Origin: Streptomyces sp. 135
GTDB lineage: Bacteria > Actinomycetota > Actinomycetes > Streptomycetales > Streptomycetaceae
NCBI RefSeq assembly: GCF_020026305.1
Contig: NZ_CP075691.1
Coordinates: forward strand, 6,014,001-6,078,000
Reading direction: 5' to 3'
Length of the DNA: 64,000 nucleotides
Below, piece by piece: positions 27,000 through 34,855 of the stretch. The notes beneath the pieces are model-generated. The model was not told the DNA's origin and ran no database searches. It worked only from the letters and a program-made list of their open reading frames with translations. Each line of letters begins with the position of its first letter. The first letter of the stretch is position 1. Position numbers and translations under genes: made by a program.

Positions 27000-27209
27000 T
27001 CATCCCCAGCCGGGATCGCCTGGCTTGTCGGGCGCGGTGAGTGCCGCGAGTTCCTCCCCGCCCTGGGGGGCGACTCCCCAGCCGGGGTCGCCCACGGCTA
27101 CGACGGTCGCCCTGGCCTCCTTATCGGTGACGGTCGCGGCGGTGCCTCCCGCAATCACGCTGGCGAGGAGGAGCGCGGCCACGCCGGCGCGTATCGCTTT
27201 CTTGATCAT
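27000..27209 (-). CDS. 69-residue secreted peptide precursor with duplicated GDPGWG motif
   Basis: Begins MIKKAIRAGVAALLLASVIA: a basic N-terminus and hydrophobic core, i.e. a signal peptide with likely cleavage near residues 22-26. The mature part carries GDPGWG at residues 40-45 and again as the final six residues (64-69). AGGGGA lies 6 bases before the ATG, and a terminator follows the stop. It is divergent from a LuxR-type regulator with a 28-bp perfect palindrome between. The layout suggests a processed signalling peptide; no known family recognised and the function is inferred. Confidence 0.65.
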   Translation of the reverse strand: MIKKAIRAGVAALLLASVIAGGTAATVTDKEARATVVAVGDPGWGVAPQGGEELAALTAPDKPGDPGWG

Positions 27210-27306
27210 GAATCCCCTATTCCCGCACACGTTGAATCGAACACACTTTCGCTTCTGAGTTGCTGTACGCAGCCTGGCATTTGCGCAAGGACCAGCGGTT
27301 CACGCT

Positions 27307-27334
27307 GCGGAAACCCGAACGTTCGGGTTTCCGC
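27307..27334. promoter_or_regulatory. 28-bp perfect palindrome between divergent genes
   Basis: GCGGAAACCCGAAC followed directly by its exact reverse complement, with no spacer. It lies 98 bp from the peptide start and 57 bp from the regulator start. A palindrome this long is very unlikely by chance; it is a probable dimeric operator, or a cruciform or transcript hairpin. Confidence 0.75.
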
Positions 27335-27390
27335 GAACGAGTAACGGGGGCGTGCACGGATGCGCTGGAAGTTGCAGGAGAGGGGTGCGA

Positions 27391-28371
27391 ATGGGCGCGA
27401 TGGGGGATCCGGAAGACGAGGCAGAGCTGCCGCTCTCGGACCTCGATATCGAGGCGTACAGAGCCGTTGCGGCAGGAGAACCGGTTGACGACGCGAGACT
27501 GACGCGACTGACGGCGCTGGGGCTGGTCGACCGCAATCCGTACGAGAGCGGCGGGCATATCGCTCTGGACCCGCGCACAGCCGCACAGCGATTGCTCGCC
27601 GCGGAACGCGCCGTTATGTCCCGGGCCATTGACCGCATGGCGCGGATTCCAGCCTTGGAGTCTCTCGTCACACACTTCGACCCGAACCGCATGTACGGGG
27701 GCCCGGGGTCTGAGTTCCTGCCCTCGAAAAGCCTCATGAACCCGCGCATCGGACAGGCGTAGGGCGAGGCCGAGACCGAGCTGTTCACCTCGCAGCCGGG
27801 CCAACCCGAGGACCGTGACCCTTCGGTGCAGCGCCTCGGCGTGGAGCGGGCCCGGGCAGTTTCCGGTCGCGGCGTACAGGTGCGGTCGCTGTACGCCGCC
27901 AGCGCACTCGGCCATCCGGGGACGCGGGAGTACGTGGCCGAGATCCTGGAGAGCGGCGGGGAGGTGCGTGTGGGTAGCCATCTGCCGCCACGAATGGCTC
28001 TCATAGGCCGGCGGCATCTCTTCATCGACAACCATGTTTTGCCTGACTCCGAATCCGATGCAGGTTGGCACGTCTTCGACGTGGCGGCAGTGGCCTGGTC
28101 CCGACGGGTCTTCGCTGAGTACTGGGATTTCGGGACGCCGTGGCAGCAGGCTTTTCAGGCGGCGAATGGGGCGATCACGAATGAGCGCCAGCGCAAGATC
28201 CTGCGGCAGCTGGACGCCGGATATCACCAACAACAGGTGGGCGCCCAGGTCGGCTTGAGTGAACGCGCCGTCAGCAAGGAGCTGGCCGAGCTGCGCTCTG
28301 TACTCCGTCTGCGGTCGACCTATCAACTGATGTCATGGTGGGGGCGATCGCCTGAGCGTGACCTGCCGTAG
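27391..28371 (+). pseudogene. LuxR-type (TrmB-like N-terminus) regulator interrupted by TAG
   Basis: One frame of 327 codons with an in-frame TAG at 27760-27762. The first part (LSDLDIEAYRAVAAGEPVDDARLTRLTALGLVDRN) resembles a TrmB/MarR-like winged helix. After the stop comes a phospholipase D-like sensor region (GVQVRSLYAASALGHPGTREYVAEI), then a C-terminal LuxR helix-turn-helix (RKILRQLDAGYHQQQVGAQVGLSERAVSKELAELR). Homologous sequence continues straight through the stop (IGQA-stop-GEAETELFTSQPG), so one base change is enough to explain it. ATG 27391 has a GGAGAGG site. It could also be a sequencing error or suppressed. Confidence 0.8.
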
Positions 28372-28415
28372 GGGCTGTGCCGCTTCGTCCCGCTCCGCGA
28401 CGTCGCGTAACGCAC

Positions 28416-28655
28416 TCACCCGCCGTCATTGGCTTTCCGTCTGGCATCTGCCCGGGCCGCCTTCAGCGCCGGGCTCTCCTCGGCGCGCGGGCACCGGCAC
28501 AGGCAGTTCACCGGTCGGGCGATGATGACGATGCGGTCGCCGTCCACGGTGAGGGAGGTCAGCAGCTGGCAGGCGTGCGGCTCATCGCCGCCCCCGGTCA
28601 GCAGCGCGTAGAGACAGGGCGCGCAGTGCACCGGCTTCAGCTCGCTGTGGGGCAT
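28416..28655 (-). CDS. 79-residue cysteine-rich small protein
   Basis: Starts at 28655 with GGAGAGG. It has HCAPC, HAC and a CLCRC motif, i.e. six cysteines and two histidines that could hold one or two zinc ions. The C-terminus is charged. No named family recognised. It lies within the element downstream of the acyltransferase gene, with a hairpin between. Confidence 0.65.
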   Translation of the reverse strand: MPHSELKPVHCAPCLYALLTGGGDEPHACQLLTSLTVDGDRIVIIARPVNCLCRCPRAEESPALKAARADARRKANDGG

Positions 28656-28685
28656 GGCTTCCTCTCCTTCGCGTCGGCGGGTGGT

Positions 28686-28724
28686 GGGCGGCCCGCCCCT
28701 GAGCTCACCATCAGCGGGCCGCCC
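28686..28724 (-). terminator. Hairpin after the acyltransferase gene
   Basis: Perfect 11-bp stem (GGGCGGCCCGC 28686-28696 with 28714-28724) and a 17-base loop, downstream of the minus-strand acyltransferase. Confidence 0.6.
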
Positions 28725-28850
28725 CGTCCCGTGCGCGACCCGCCCCGGGCCGCCGGACGGGGGCCTACTCGGCCTCGGCGGGGGACAGCAGCCCACGGGC
28801 GGTCGGCCGTTTGGTAGAACGCGCTATCGGTGGCGCGTAACCGCGCGCCG

Positions 28851-29543
28851 CTACCGCCGGTGACGGTGGACATGCACGTCGGTAGTGCGCGGGTTGCTCA
28901 CGGTGTGGTGGTCGGGAATGGTCCGTCCGGCGAGTGTTACGCCGCTGGTGATGCGGCAGTTGCGCCCTACGGCGAGGCCGGGGCCGAGGCTGATGTTGTT
29001 GCCCGTCTGGACGCCGTCACCAATGAGTGCGCCGAACTGCGGGGTCCCGCAGCGGTAGATGCCTTCAGAGGTGCGCAGGATGATCTCGCGTTCGGGGGTG
29101 CGCATCTGGGGGCTCCACATGCTGATCGCGGCGACGGTGAGGTTGGCGGAGAGGTGCGCACCGGAGCCGACGAGGGTGCGGTTGATACCGATGCGGTGGC
29201 CGAGCACGGCGCCTTCGCCGATGAAGGCGCGGGTGACCTCGCAGTTGAATCCGACGGAGGCGCCGGCGCCGATGACGGAGCCGTCACGAACGGTGGTGAA
29301 TTCCCAGACTTGGGCGCCCGGTCCGATGATGACGTCGTCGCCGATCAGGGCGGTGGGGTGGACTCGGGCGCTGGGATGGATGCGGTGCTCGATCCGGCTT
29401 AGTGCCTCGCGGTGGAGGTCGGGCCAGGCGGCGAGGAACTCGGCGAGGTCGGTCTTGCCGAGGCTGCCGTAGGGGGTTGCCGTGAGCTGAGGGCAGGCAG
29501 GCGCCTGGAGGTAGTCGCCCAGGAGAAGCGGGCCGGGGGCCAT
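28851..29543 (-). CDS. Left-handed beta-helix (hexapeptide-repeat) acyltransferase
   Basis: A 230-residue protein dominated by hexapeptide repeats: VHPTALIGDDVIIGPGAQVWEF, VIGAGASVGFNCEV, FIGEGAVLGHRIGINRT and ISLGPGLAVGRNCRITSGV. This is the trimeric acetyl/acyltransferase fold used on sugar nucleotides and polysaccharides. The start at 29543 has AAGGAG 7 bases upstream. It is divergent from the glycosyltransferase gene and probably part of the same carbohydrate pathway. Confidence 0.85.
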   Translation of the reverse strand: MAPGPLLLGDYLQAPACPQLTATPYGSLGKTDLAEFLAAWPDLHREALSRIEHRIHPSARVHPTALIGDDVIIGPGAQVWEFTTVRDGSVIGAGASVGFNCEVTRAFIGEGAVLGHRIGINRTLVGSGAHLSANLTVAAISMWSPQMRTPEREIILRTSEGIYRCGTPQFGALIGDGVQTGNNISLGPGLAVGRNCRITSGVTLAGRTIPDHHTVSNPRTTDVHVHRHRR

Positions 29544-29638
29544 CAGGTGCTCCTTCGAACGGGTATTGAACGGAATGGGGCAGGGGAGTGAACGGATAGG
29601 CTCGCGGTCTCCGTCGCCGTCGAGAGGGAGTCGTTTCT

Positions 29639-30523
29639 GTGGAGCTGCCACGCCTCGGGGTCGTGATCGTGACCATGGGGAACCGGCCGCGCGAGGTCGA
29701 CGAGCTGCTTGCGTCGGTGGCCAAGCAGGACGTGGCGCCCGCGCGCATCGTGATCGTGGGCAACGGCTCGCCGCTGCCCGACTTCCCGGGCCTGCCCGGC
29801 GAGGTGACGGTCATCGAGAACGAGGACAACCTGGGTTGTCCCGGCGGCCGCAACACGGGCATCGCCCGGCTCCGGGAGTTCGGCGACATCGACGTCGTGG
29901 TCGAGCTGGACGACGATGGACTCCTTGTCCAGGATGACGTCTTCCGCCGGATCCGCGATCTGTTCGCCGCCGACCCGGGCCTGGGCATCATCGGCTTCCG
30001 GATCGCCGATGAAGACGGTGAGACCGCCCGCCGCCACATCCCGAGGCTGCGCGCGAAGGACCCCATGCGGGGTGGCCTGGTGACCGCATTTCTCGGCGGA
30101 GCCCACGCCTTCGCGATGCCGATGCTGGACCGGGTCGGAGACTGGCCGGCGGAGTTCTTCTTCACCCACGAGGAGACTGACCTCGCCTGGCGGGCCCTCG
30201 ATGACGGATGGAAGATCCTCTACGAGCCGGAGCTGCTGCTCCAGCACCCCAAGACTTCCCCGGCCCGGCATGCGGTCTACTACCGGATGACTGCCCGTAA
30301 CCGGGTTTGGCTCGCCAAACGGCATCTGCCTGCCCTCCTCGTGCCGGTGTACCTGGGCGTGTGGATCGTGCTCACGCTGGCCCGAACCCGCACGGCGGGC
30401 GGCCTGAAGGCGTGGATCGGCGGCTTCGCCGAGGGTGTGCGCACCCCGTGCGGGCGGCGCCGAGCGATGCGCTGGCGGACCGTGGCCCGGATGACGCGGC
30501 TCGGCCGGCCGCCTGTGATCTGA
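29639..30523 (+). CDS. Family 2 glycosyltransferase
   Basis: A 294-residue GT-A enzyme: VVIVTMGNRPREVDELLASV, nucleotide-binding ENEDNLGCPGGRNTGIARL, a DDD metal motif in VVELDDDGLL, FLGGAHAFAM, and the acceptor-side FTHEETDLAWRALDDGW. A hydrophobic helix follows near residues 235-255. GTG start with GGGAG upstream. Sugar donor and acceptor unknown. It is convergent with the epimerase gene (4 bp apart). Confidence 0.88.
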   Translation: MELPRLGVVIVTMGNRPREVDELLASVAKQDVAPARIVIVGNGSPLPDFPGLPGEVTVIENEDNLGCPGGRNTGIARLREFGDIDVVVELDDDGLLVQDDVFRRIRDLFAADPGLGIIGFRIADEDGETARRHIPRLRAKDPMRGGLVTAFLGGAHAFAMPMLDRVGDWPAEFFFTHEETDLAWRALDDGWKILYEPELLLQHPKTSPARHAVYYRMTARNRVWLAKRHLPALLVPVYLGVWIVLTLARTRTAGGLKAWIGGFAEGVRTPCGRRRAMRWRTVARMTRLGRPPVI

Positions 30524-30527
30524 GGTT

Positions 30528-31634
30528 CTACGCGGCGGTCGCGGAGTCGCGAAGCCAGGTAGGAATTGCTTCTGGTGCCCGTTTGAGCCAGGCCGTGTAG
30601 CGGGCGACGCCTTCGGACACGCTCACCGTCGGGCGCCAACCGAGCAGCCGCTCCATGCGGCGGATCGAGGCGTAACCGCCCAGTGGGTCACCAGGCGGCA
30701 TCGGTGTCTCCAGGAAGTCGACGTCTTGGTACTGGGCGGCCACCAGTTCGGCCACGGTCCGGATCGCGGTGGGCGTGCCTGTTCCGATGTTGATGGTTTG
30801 ACGGTGCGCGCCGGGGGTGACCAGGGCACGGAGGGTGCCCGCGGCTACATCGTCGACGTGGACTAGGTCGCGTACTTGGTGGCCGCCGCCGTTGAGGTGC
30901 AGGGGCAGGCCGAGGGCGGCGCGAGTGGCGAACCAGGCGACTACCCAGGAGTGCGAGTTCGGTTTGATGACCTGAGGTTCGCCGTAGACGGAGAAGTAGC
31001 GCACGATCGCGTACGAGGTACCCACGGCATCGAGGGTCAGGGCGGTCTGGGTCTCGCCCCACGCCTTGGAGTTGCCGTACACCGACATCGGGCGCAGCGC
31101 GCGGTCCTCGTGGAACTGTGGTGGGGTCCGGCCGAAGACGGTGCCGAGGAGCTCGCGGGTGGAGCGGTGCTCGTCGATGGGCGGGGCCCAGTCGTCGGGG
31201 TTGCCGTTGCCGTAGACGCTGGCGGACGACACGAACACCATGCGGTGGATCCGGTCGCTGGCGGCGACTGCGTCCAGAACGGTCTGGGTGCCGGTGACGT
31301 TGCTGGCGATGGCGTCCATCGGGCGGCGGGTGCATGCGGCGACGTCGGCGAGCGCCGCAGCATGGATGACGTAGTCGCTGCGAGCGACGGCCTGACGGAC
31401 CAGGGCGGTGTCCTGCACGTCTCCGACGAGGACAGCCGGGTCGTCCTCGCGGACGCCGAAGAGGTCGCGGTAGACCTGATACGGGTAGGCGTCGAGAGTG
31501 CACAGCGCGATCGGCCGCGCGTTGAGTGAGCGCAGGTGGGCTGCGATGCGGCTGCCGATGAGTCCGGCGCCGCCGGTGACGAGGACGGTCTTGCCCGCAA
31601 GGTGCTCGGCGAGCGTGTCGGGCTGGGCCTTCAT
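30528..31634 (-). CDS. NAD-dependent sugar epimerase/dehydratase (extended SDR)
   Basis: A 368-residue protein with NAD motif VTGGAGLIGSRIA, FVSSASVYGNGNP, catalytic Tyr/Lys in YGNSKAWGE and HVDDVAAGTLRAL. It probably supplies or modifies the nucleotide sugar for the adjacent glycosyltransferase. ATG 31634 preceded by GGAG. Last gene of a three-gene minus-strand run (zinc protein, EIT peptide, epimerase). Confidence 0.88.
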   Translation of the reverse strand: MKAQPDTLAEHLAGKTVLVTGGAGLIGSRIAAHLRSLNARPIALCTLDAYPYQVYRDLFGVREDDPAVLVGDVQDTALVRQAVARSDYVIHAAALADVAACTRRPMDAIASNVTGTQTVLDAVAASDRIHRMVFVSSASVYGNGNPDDWAPPIDEHRSTRELLGTVFGRTPPQFHEDRALRPMSVYGNSKAWGETQTALTLDAVGTSYAIVRYFSVYGEPQVIKPNSHSWVVAWFATRAALGLPLHLNGGGHQVRDLVHVDDVAAGTLRALVTPGAHRQTINIGTGTPTAIRTVAELVAAQYQDVDFLETPMPPGDPLGGYASIRRMERLLGWRPTVSVSEGVARYTAWLKRAPEAIPTWLRDSATAA

Positions 31635-31650
31635 GGTGATCTCCAATCGT

Positions 31651-31749
31651 TCACACGAACGCGACGGGATACTGCTCGGTGATCTCGGTGATCTCGGTGA
31701 TCTCGGTGATCTCGGTGCCGCGCCGCCAGACCCGGACGCCCTCGCTCAT
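31651..31749 (-). CDS. 32-residue peptide with EIT repeats
   Basis: MSEGVRVWRRG, then four EIT triplets, then EQYPVAFV. Its start overlaps the stop of the upstream zinc-cluster gene (ATGA) and the epimerase begins 16 bp later, so it would be translated by coupling. The repeats come from a 9-bp DNA tandem. It may be a genuine small protein or a decayed remnant. Confidence 0.4.
   Translation of the reverse strand: MSEGVRVWRRGTEITEITEITEITEQYPVAFV
31675..31717. repeat. 9-bp tandem repeat (CTCGGTGAT) x4.7
   Basis: Four exact copies plus a partial fifth. The length is a multiple of three, so copy-number change keeps the EIT peptide frame open. Confidence 0.95.
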
Positions 31750-32078
31750 CGCCGTACCGTCCGCATGGCCATGCGCAGGGCCGTACCGATGCGGCAACGG
31801 GTGAGGTCGTCGGCGCACTGCTCGCAGGACTGGGTGTGGTCGAGGAGCGCCCCATAGATGTGCTCGAAGCCGCAACGGCGGCAGCTGCGGGGGAACCATC
31901 GGGTCACGCTGCCGTTGGCGCTGACCTCGCGACGCTCCCCGAGGCCGACGGCGACGGCGCTGTCGAGGCTCGCCGTACACCAGACACAGCGGCGACCACA
32001 CAACTGCTCCTCAGCGAGCCCTGCCAGATCGGGCAGTTCGATCGATACAGCTGTTGTTGTGCCGCTAGTGGTCGTCAT
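31746..32078 (-). CDS. 110-residue zinc-cluster protein
   Basis: Start at 32078 with GAGGG upstream. Cysteines come in pairs: CGRRCVWC, CRRCGF and CEQCADDLTRC, giving two or more likely zinc knuckles. Function unknown. It lies downstream of the XRE-TPR regulator and first in the run leading to the epimerase. Confidence 0.7.
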   Translation of the reverse strand: MTTTSGTTTAVSIELPDLAGLAEEQLCGRRCVWCTASLDSAVAVGLGERREVSANGSVTRWFPRSCRRCGFEHIYGALLDHTQSCEQCADDLTRCRIGTALRMAMRTVRR

Positions 32079-32138
32079 AGGGGCCCTCACAGTCAGGTGG
32101 TCTGCATCACACCAGTGACCGTAGGAGAGCCCCTCGTG

Positions 32139-32165
32139 CTCACCCGAGCTGACAGTTCGGGTGAG
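32139..32165. promoter_or_regulatory. 9-bp inverted repeat upstream of the zinc-cluster gene
   Basis: CTCACCCGA (32139-32147) and TCGGGTGAG (32157-32165) with a 9-base spacer, about 60 bp upstream of the gene start and just past the regulator stop. It could be an operator or the regulator's terminator; no T-run is present. Confidence 0.5.
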
Positions 32166-32180
32166 CCACAGGCTCGCCAG

Positions 32181-33383
32181 TTAAACGACTCCCATCCGCA
32201 CGGCCAACTGCTCGGCCTGACGTGCGTGCATGGCTCGGGCCCGGCGAATCACCGTCAGCACCAGTTGCCGCGCGAGCGGAGTCCGAGCGAGGTCTTCCGG
32301 GGCGGCGGCTTCCAGACCGAGCAGGGCGAGAAGCACGGCAGCGTCGTCTCGCCGCTGGCTGTGGCAGGCCGCGACCTCCAGGCCGAACGTGAACTCCCGT
32401 TCCACGCTTGGCAGATCGCTCGTATCGATGGCGTCTGCGGTGTGCAGGGCCTCGCCGGTCTCACCCGCCTCCATGTCGATGGACAGGGCGTGCAATGCCA
32501 CGTTGGTCGGCCCGAACACCGTCCAGCCCACGTTGCTGCTGTCGAGCACCGTGCGGGCCGCGGGCGCCGCGTGCTGGACGAGCCGGTCGCGCGCCTCCCA
32601 CCAACGGCGCCGACGGGCTGCGCCGACGACGGCCACAAGCTGGAGGGCACCACTCATCGCGGTTCGCTCCGCCTCCGGCATCCGCGCAGTGGTTACGTTT
32701 TCGGCCGCCCGCAGCGCCAGTTCCTCTGCCTCGGCGGGCTGACCAGCGGCGAGCAACACGTGTCCCAGATTCCACTGCGCCGTGGCGATACGCAGCGGAT
32801 CGTCGGCGTCCTCGGCGGCGCGCATCGCCCGGTCCGCTGCGATGGTGGCGAGATCGACACGACCGGTACGACGCAGATACGAGCGGAGCAGGCAGTACAG
32901 ATCCGCGGCCACCCGGAGCACACCGCGGCGCTCGGCTGGGTCCGCTCCAGCCCGAGCGGCGCGTACCGTGCGCTCGACGTCGGCGACCAGCACAGGCAGA
33001 GTCTGTGCTGCCTGCGTGAATCGGTCGCCCGCGGTCTGCCAGAACTGCCAAGCGGCTTCCACTCGGTCTCTCAACTCGACCGCCGTGGCGGGCCCAGCGC
33101 TGAACGGCGGACCGTACCCGAGGAGCGCCCGACCAACTGCGGCCTCGGCCGTGTCCGCTGATTCCTCTTCGGTCGGCGGCTGCTCCGACAACAGTGCGGC
33201 GGTGGGCACCCCCAACTCTTGGGCAAGGGCGTACAGGATGGGCAGGGACGGCATCTTGAGGCCGCGCTCGATCTGCGACAGATAGTCAGGGGAGATGCCG
33301 ACCAGTCCGGCGACCGCGTCCTGTCGGCGCCCGCCGCGGTAGTGCCTGATTCGGTCTCCGATGGGGAGGTCCGCTGCCACCAT
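32181..33383 (-). CDS. XRE-family regulator with TPR-like sensor domain
   Basis: A 400-residue protein: N-terminal Cro/C1-type helix-turn-helix (RRQDAVAGLVGISPDYLSQIERGLKMPSLPILYALAQEL), then about 300 residues of helical repeats of the tetratricopeptide kind. This architecture is shared with peptide-sensing RRNPP regulators and with many Streptomyces regulators of unknown ligand. AAGGAG precedes the ATG. It probably controls the neighbouring cargo genes. Confidence 0.85.
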   Translation of the reverse strand: MVAADLPIGDRIRHYRGGRRQDAVAGLVGISPDYLSQIERGLKMPSLPILYALAQELGVPTAALLSEQPPTEEESADTAEAAVGRALLGYGPPFSAGPATAVELRDRVEAAWQFWQTAGDRFTQAAQTLPVLVADVERTVRAARAGADPAERRGVLRVAADLYCLLRSYLRRTGRVDLATIAADRAMRAAEDADDPLRIATAQWNLGHVLLAAGQPAEAEELALRAAENVTTARMPEAERTAMSGALQLVAVVGAARRRRWWEARDRLVQHAAPAARTVLDSSNVGWTVFGPTNVALHALSIDMEAGETGEALHTADAIDTSDLPSVEREFTFGLEVAACHSQRRDDAAVLLALLGLEAAAPEDLARTPLARQLVLTVIRRARAMHARQAEQLAVRMGVV

Positions 33384-33465
33384 GCGCCCACTCCTTGCCC
33401 GCTACGCCTGAGCGTAAGGTGCCCGCTACGCGGGGACACGGGAATCCATCGAGAGAGGGGACGCC

Positions 33466-34134
33466 GTGCCAGAGCTGGTGTTGTGGGACATCGACCATAC
33501 GCTGATGGCGACCGGAGGCCTTGGTCGCGAATTGTGGGCGGAGGCATTCCGCGAGGTGACCGGCGTCGAGATGCGAGAGCAGGCGTCCGTCACCGGGTCG
33601 ACGGAGCGCGTGATTCTCCGGGAGACCGCGCGGCTGCACGACCTTCCGTACAGCGATGAGCTGTTCGAGTCCTTCGCCAACGCTCTCGCCGCCGTGCATG
33701 TCCGGCGGGCCGCCGAGTTGCGCGAGCGCGGGCACGCGCTGCCCGGAGCCGCCGCGATCCTTGCTCGCCTCGCGGAGCAGGGCGTGCGGCAGACCGTGGT
33801 GACGGGCAACGTACGTGGAGCCGCGCAGGTCAAGTTGGCGGTCTTCGGACTTGACGACTACATGCGGCTCGACGACGGAGCGTACGGCCAGGATGGGGAG
33901 GAGCGCCCCGAGCTGCTGCGCATGGCCCTGGCACGTTCCTCGACTCGGGCCGAAGATGCAGTGTTCCTGGGAGATACGCCGGCGGACGTTGCGGGAGGAC
34001 TGGATGCTGGCGTCCGGATCGTCGCCGTCGCCACAGGGCGCACCACTGCTGATGAGCTGCGGAGTGCTGGTGCGGACGCAGTGCTGGACGGCTTGACGGA
34101 CACGGAACGGGCACTCGCCGCCATCAAGTCCTGA
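33466..34134 (+). CDS. HAD-superfamily phosphatase
   Basis: A 222-residue hydrolase: motif I WDIDHTL (nucleophile Asp), motif II TGN, motif III Lys region, and motif IV LGDTPADV. It resembles phosphoglycolate phosphatase-like HADs, and substrate cannot be told. GTG start with GAGAGGGG upstream. It is divergent from the XRE-TPR gene and could dephosphorylate a sugar phosphate in the cargo pathway. Confidence 0.88.
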   Translation: MPELVLWDIDHTLMATGGLGRELWAEAFREVTGVEMREQASVTGSTERVILRETARLHDLPYSDELFESFANALAAVHVRRAAELRERGHALPGAAAILARLAEQGVRQTVVTGNVRGAAQVKLAVFGLDDYMRLDDGAYGQDGEERPELLRMALARSSTRAEDAVFLGDTPADVAGGLDAGVRIVAVATGRTTADELRSAGADAVLDGLTDTERALAAIKS

Positions 34135-34151
34135 GCCCAGACGTGCCGAAA

Positions 34152-34183
34152 GGGCCCCCTCCGCCCGTAGGCGAAGGGGGCCT
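34152..34183. terminator. Bidirectional terminator
   Basis: A long stem (GGCCCCCT-CGCC with GGCG-AGGGGGCC, single mismatches) and CGTA loop, between the convergent HAD and collagen-like genes. It marks the border between cargo and the phage lysis region. Confidence 0.85.
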
Positions 34184-34186
34184 GTG

Positions 34187-34855
34187 TCATCGGTACTGGC
34201 GGCGCTGCGGATCGAGTGCGGCCTGCGGTGTCGGCGGGTCGTCGGCCGGATCGGGCTGTGGCGGTGCCCCATCTCGGCGGCACACGAGCGCGTCCGGGTC
34301 GTCGGCCGGCGCCTGGAGGCTGTAGCCGTCCGGGCACGACGGCCCGTCCCGCCCGTCCTCGCCGTCGGCACCGTCCTTCCCCGGCGGGCCCGCGGGGCCT
34401 TCGGGTCCGGCCGGGCCGGGCTCGCCCTGCGGTCCGGGTGGACCCGCGGCGCCGTCTGCGCCCGGAGTTCCGGCCTCGCCGTCCTTGCCCGGCTTCCCCA
34501 CCCCGTCCTTCCCTCCCTCCCCTGCGGGGCCGATGCTGCCGCCCTTGCCCGGCTGCCCGGATGCGCCGGGCGGGCCCGGCTCACCACGCTCGCCCTGCGG
34601 GCCGCGGGGCCCGGGCCGGGACTCGCCGGGCTCCCCGCGAGACCCGGGCGGCCCCGCGATCGGCGTCCCGCCCATCCGCTCCACCTGACGGGCCAGCTGG
34701 CCGCGCGCACCGTTGGCGGTACGCAAGTCCTGAGCCTGGCGCACCACCACGACGGTGAGCACAGCAAGGAAGGTGACCACCACGATCAGCGTCAGCCCGA
34801 TCAACCACTCCACACGCGGCAGCCGCAGCCGCCGACGTCGGTGCGTTGTCTTCAT
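34187..34855 (-). CDS. Membrane-anchored collagen-like phage protein
   Basis: A 222-residue protein with one N-terminal membrane helix (WLIGLTLIVVVTFLAVLTVVVV), a short coiled segment, and about 110 residues of Gly-X-Y triplets rich in GPP, GEP and GKD. The tail has a CPDG...CRR pair. Collagen-like proteins are common in actinophages, often as fibres; the membrane anchor is less usual. Start overlaps the upstream stop (ATGA). Confidence 0.8.
   Translation of the reverse strand: MKTTHRRRRLRLPRVEWLIGLTLIVVVTFLAVLTVVVVRQAQDLRTANGARGQLARQVERMGGTPIAGPPGSRGEPGESRPGPRGPQGERGEPGPPGASGQPGKGGSIGPAGEGGKDGVGKPGKDGEAGTPGADGAAGPPGPQGEPGPAGPEGPAGPPGKDGADGEDGRDGPSCPDGYSLQAPADDPDALVCRRDGAPPQPDPADDPPTPQAALDPQRRQYR

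Noticed and set aside
28286..28371. Helix-turn-helix end of the LuxR gene as a separate small regulator
   Set aside because: It is in frame with and homologous to the upstream part across the TAG, so it is one broken gene.
31675..31717. CRISPR-like array
   Set aside because: The units are 9 bp, contiguous and without spacers; it is a simple tandem repeat.
26658..34150. Anti-phage defence island in the element cargo
   Set aside because: No nuclease, methylase, retron, toxin-antitoxin or NTPase defence motif was found; the genes are sugar/acyl transfer and regulators.
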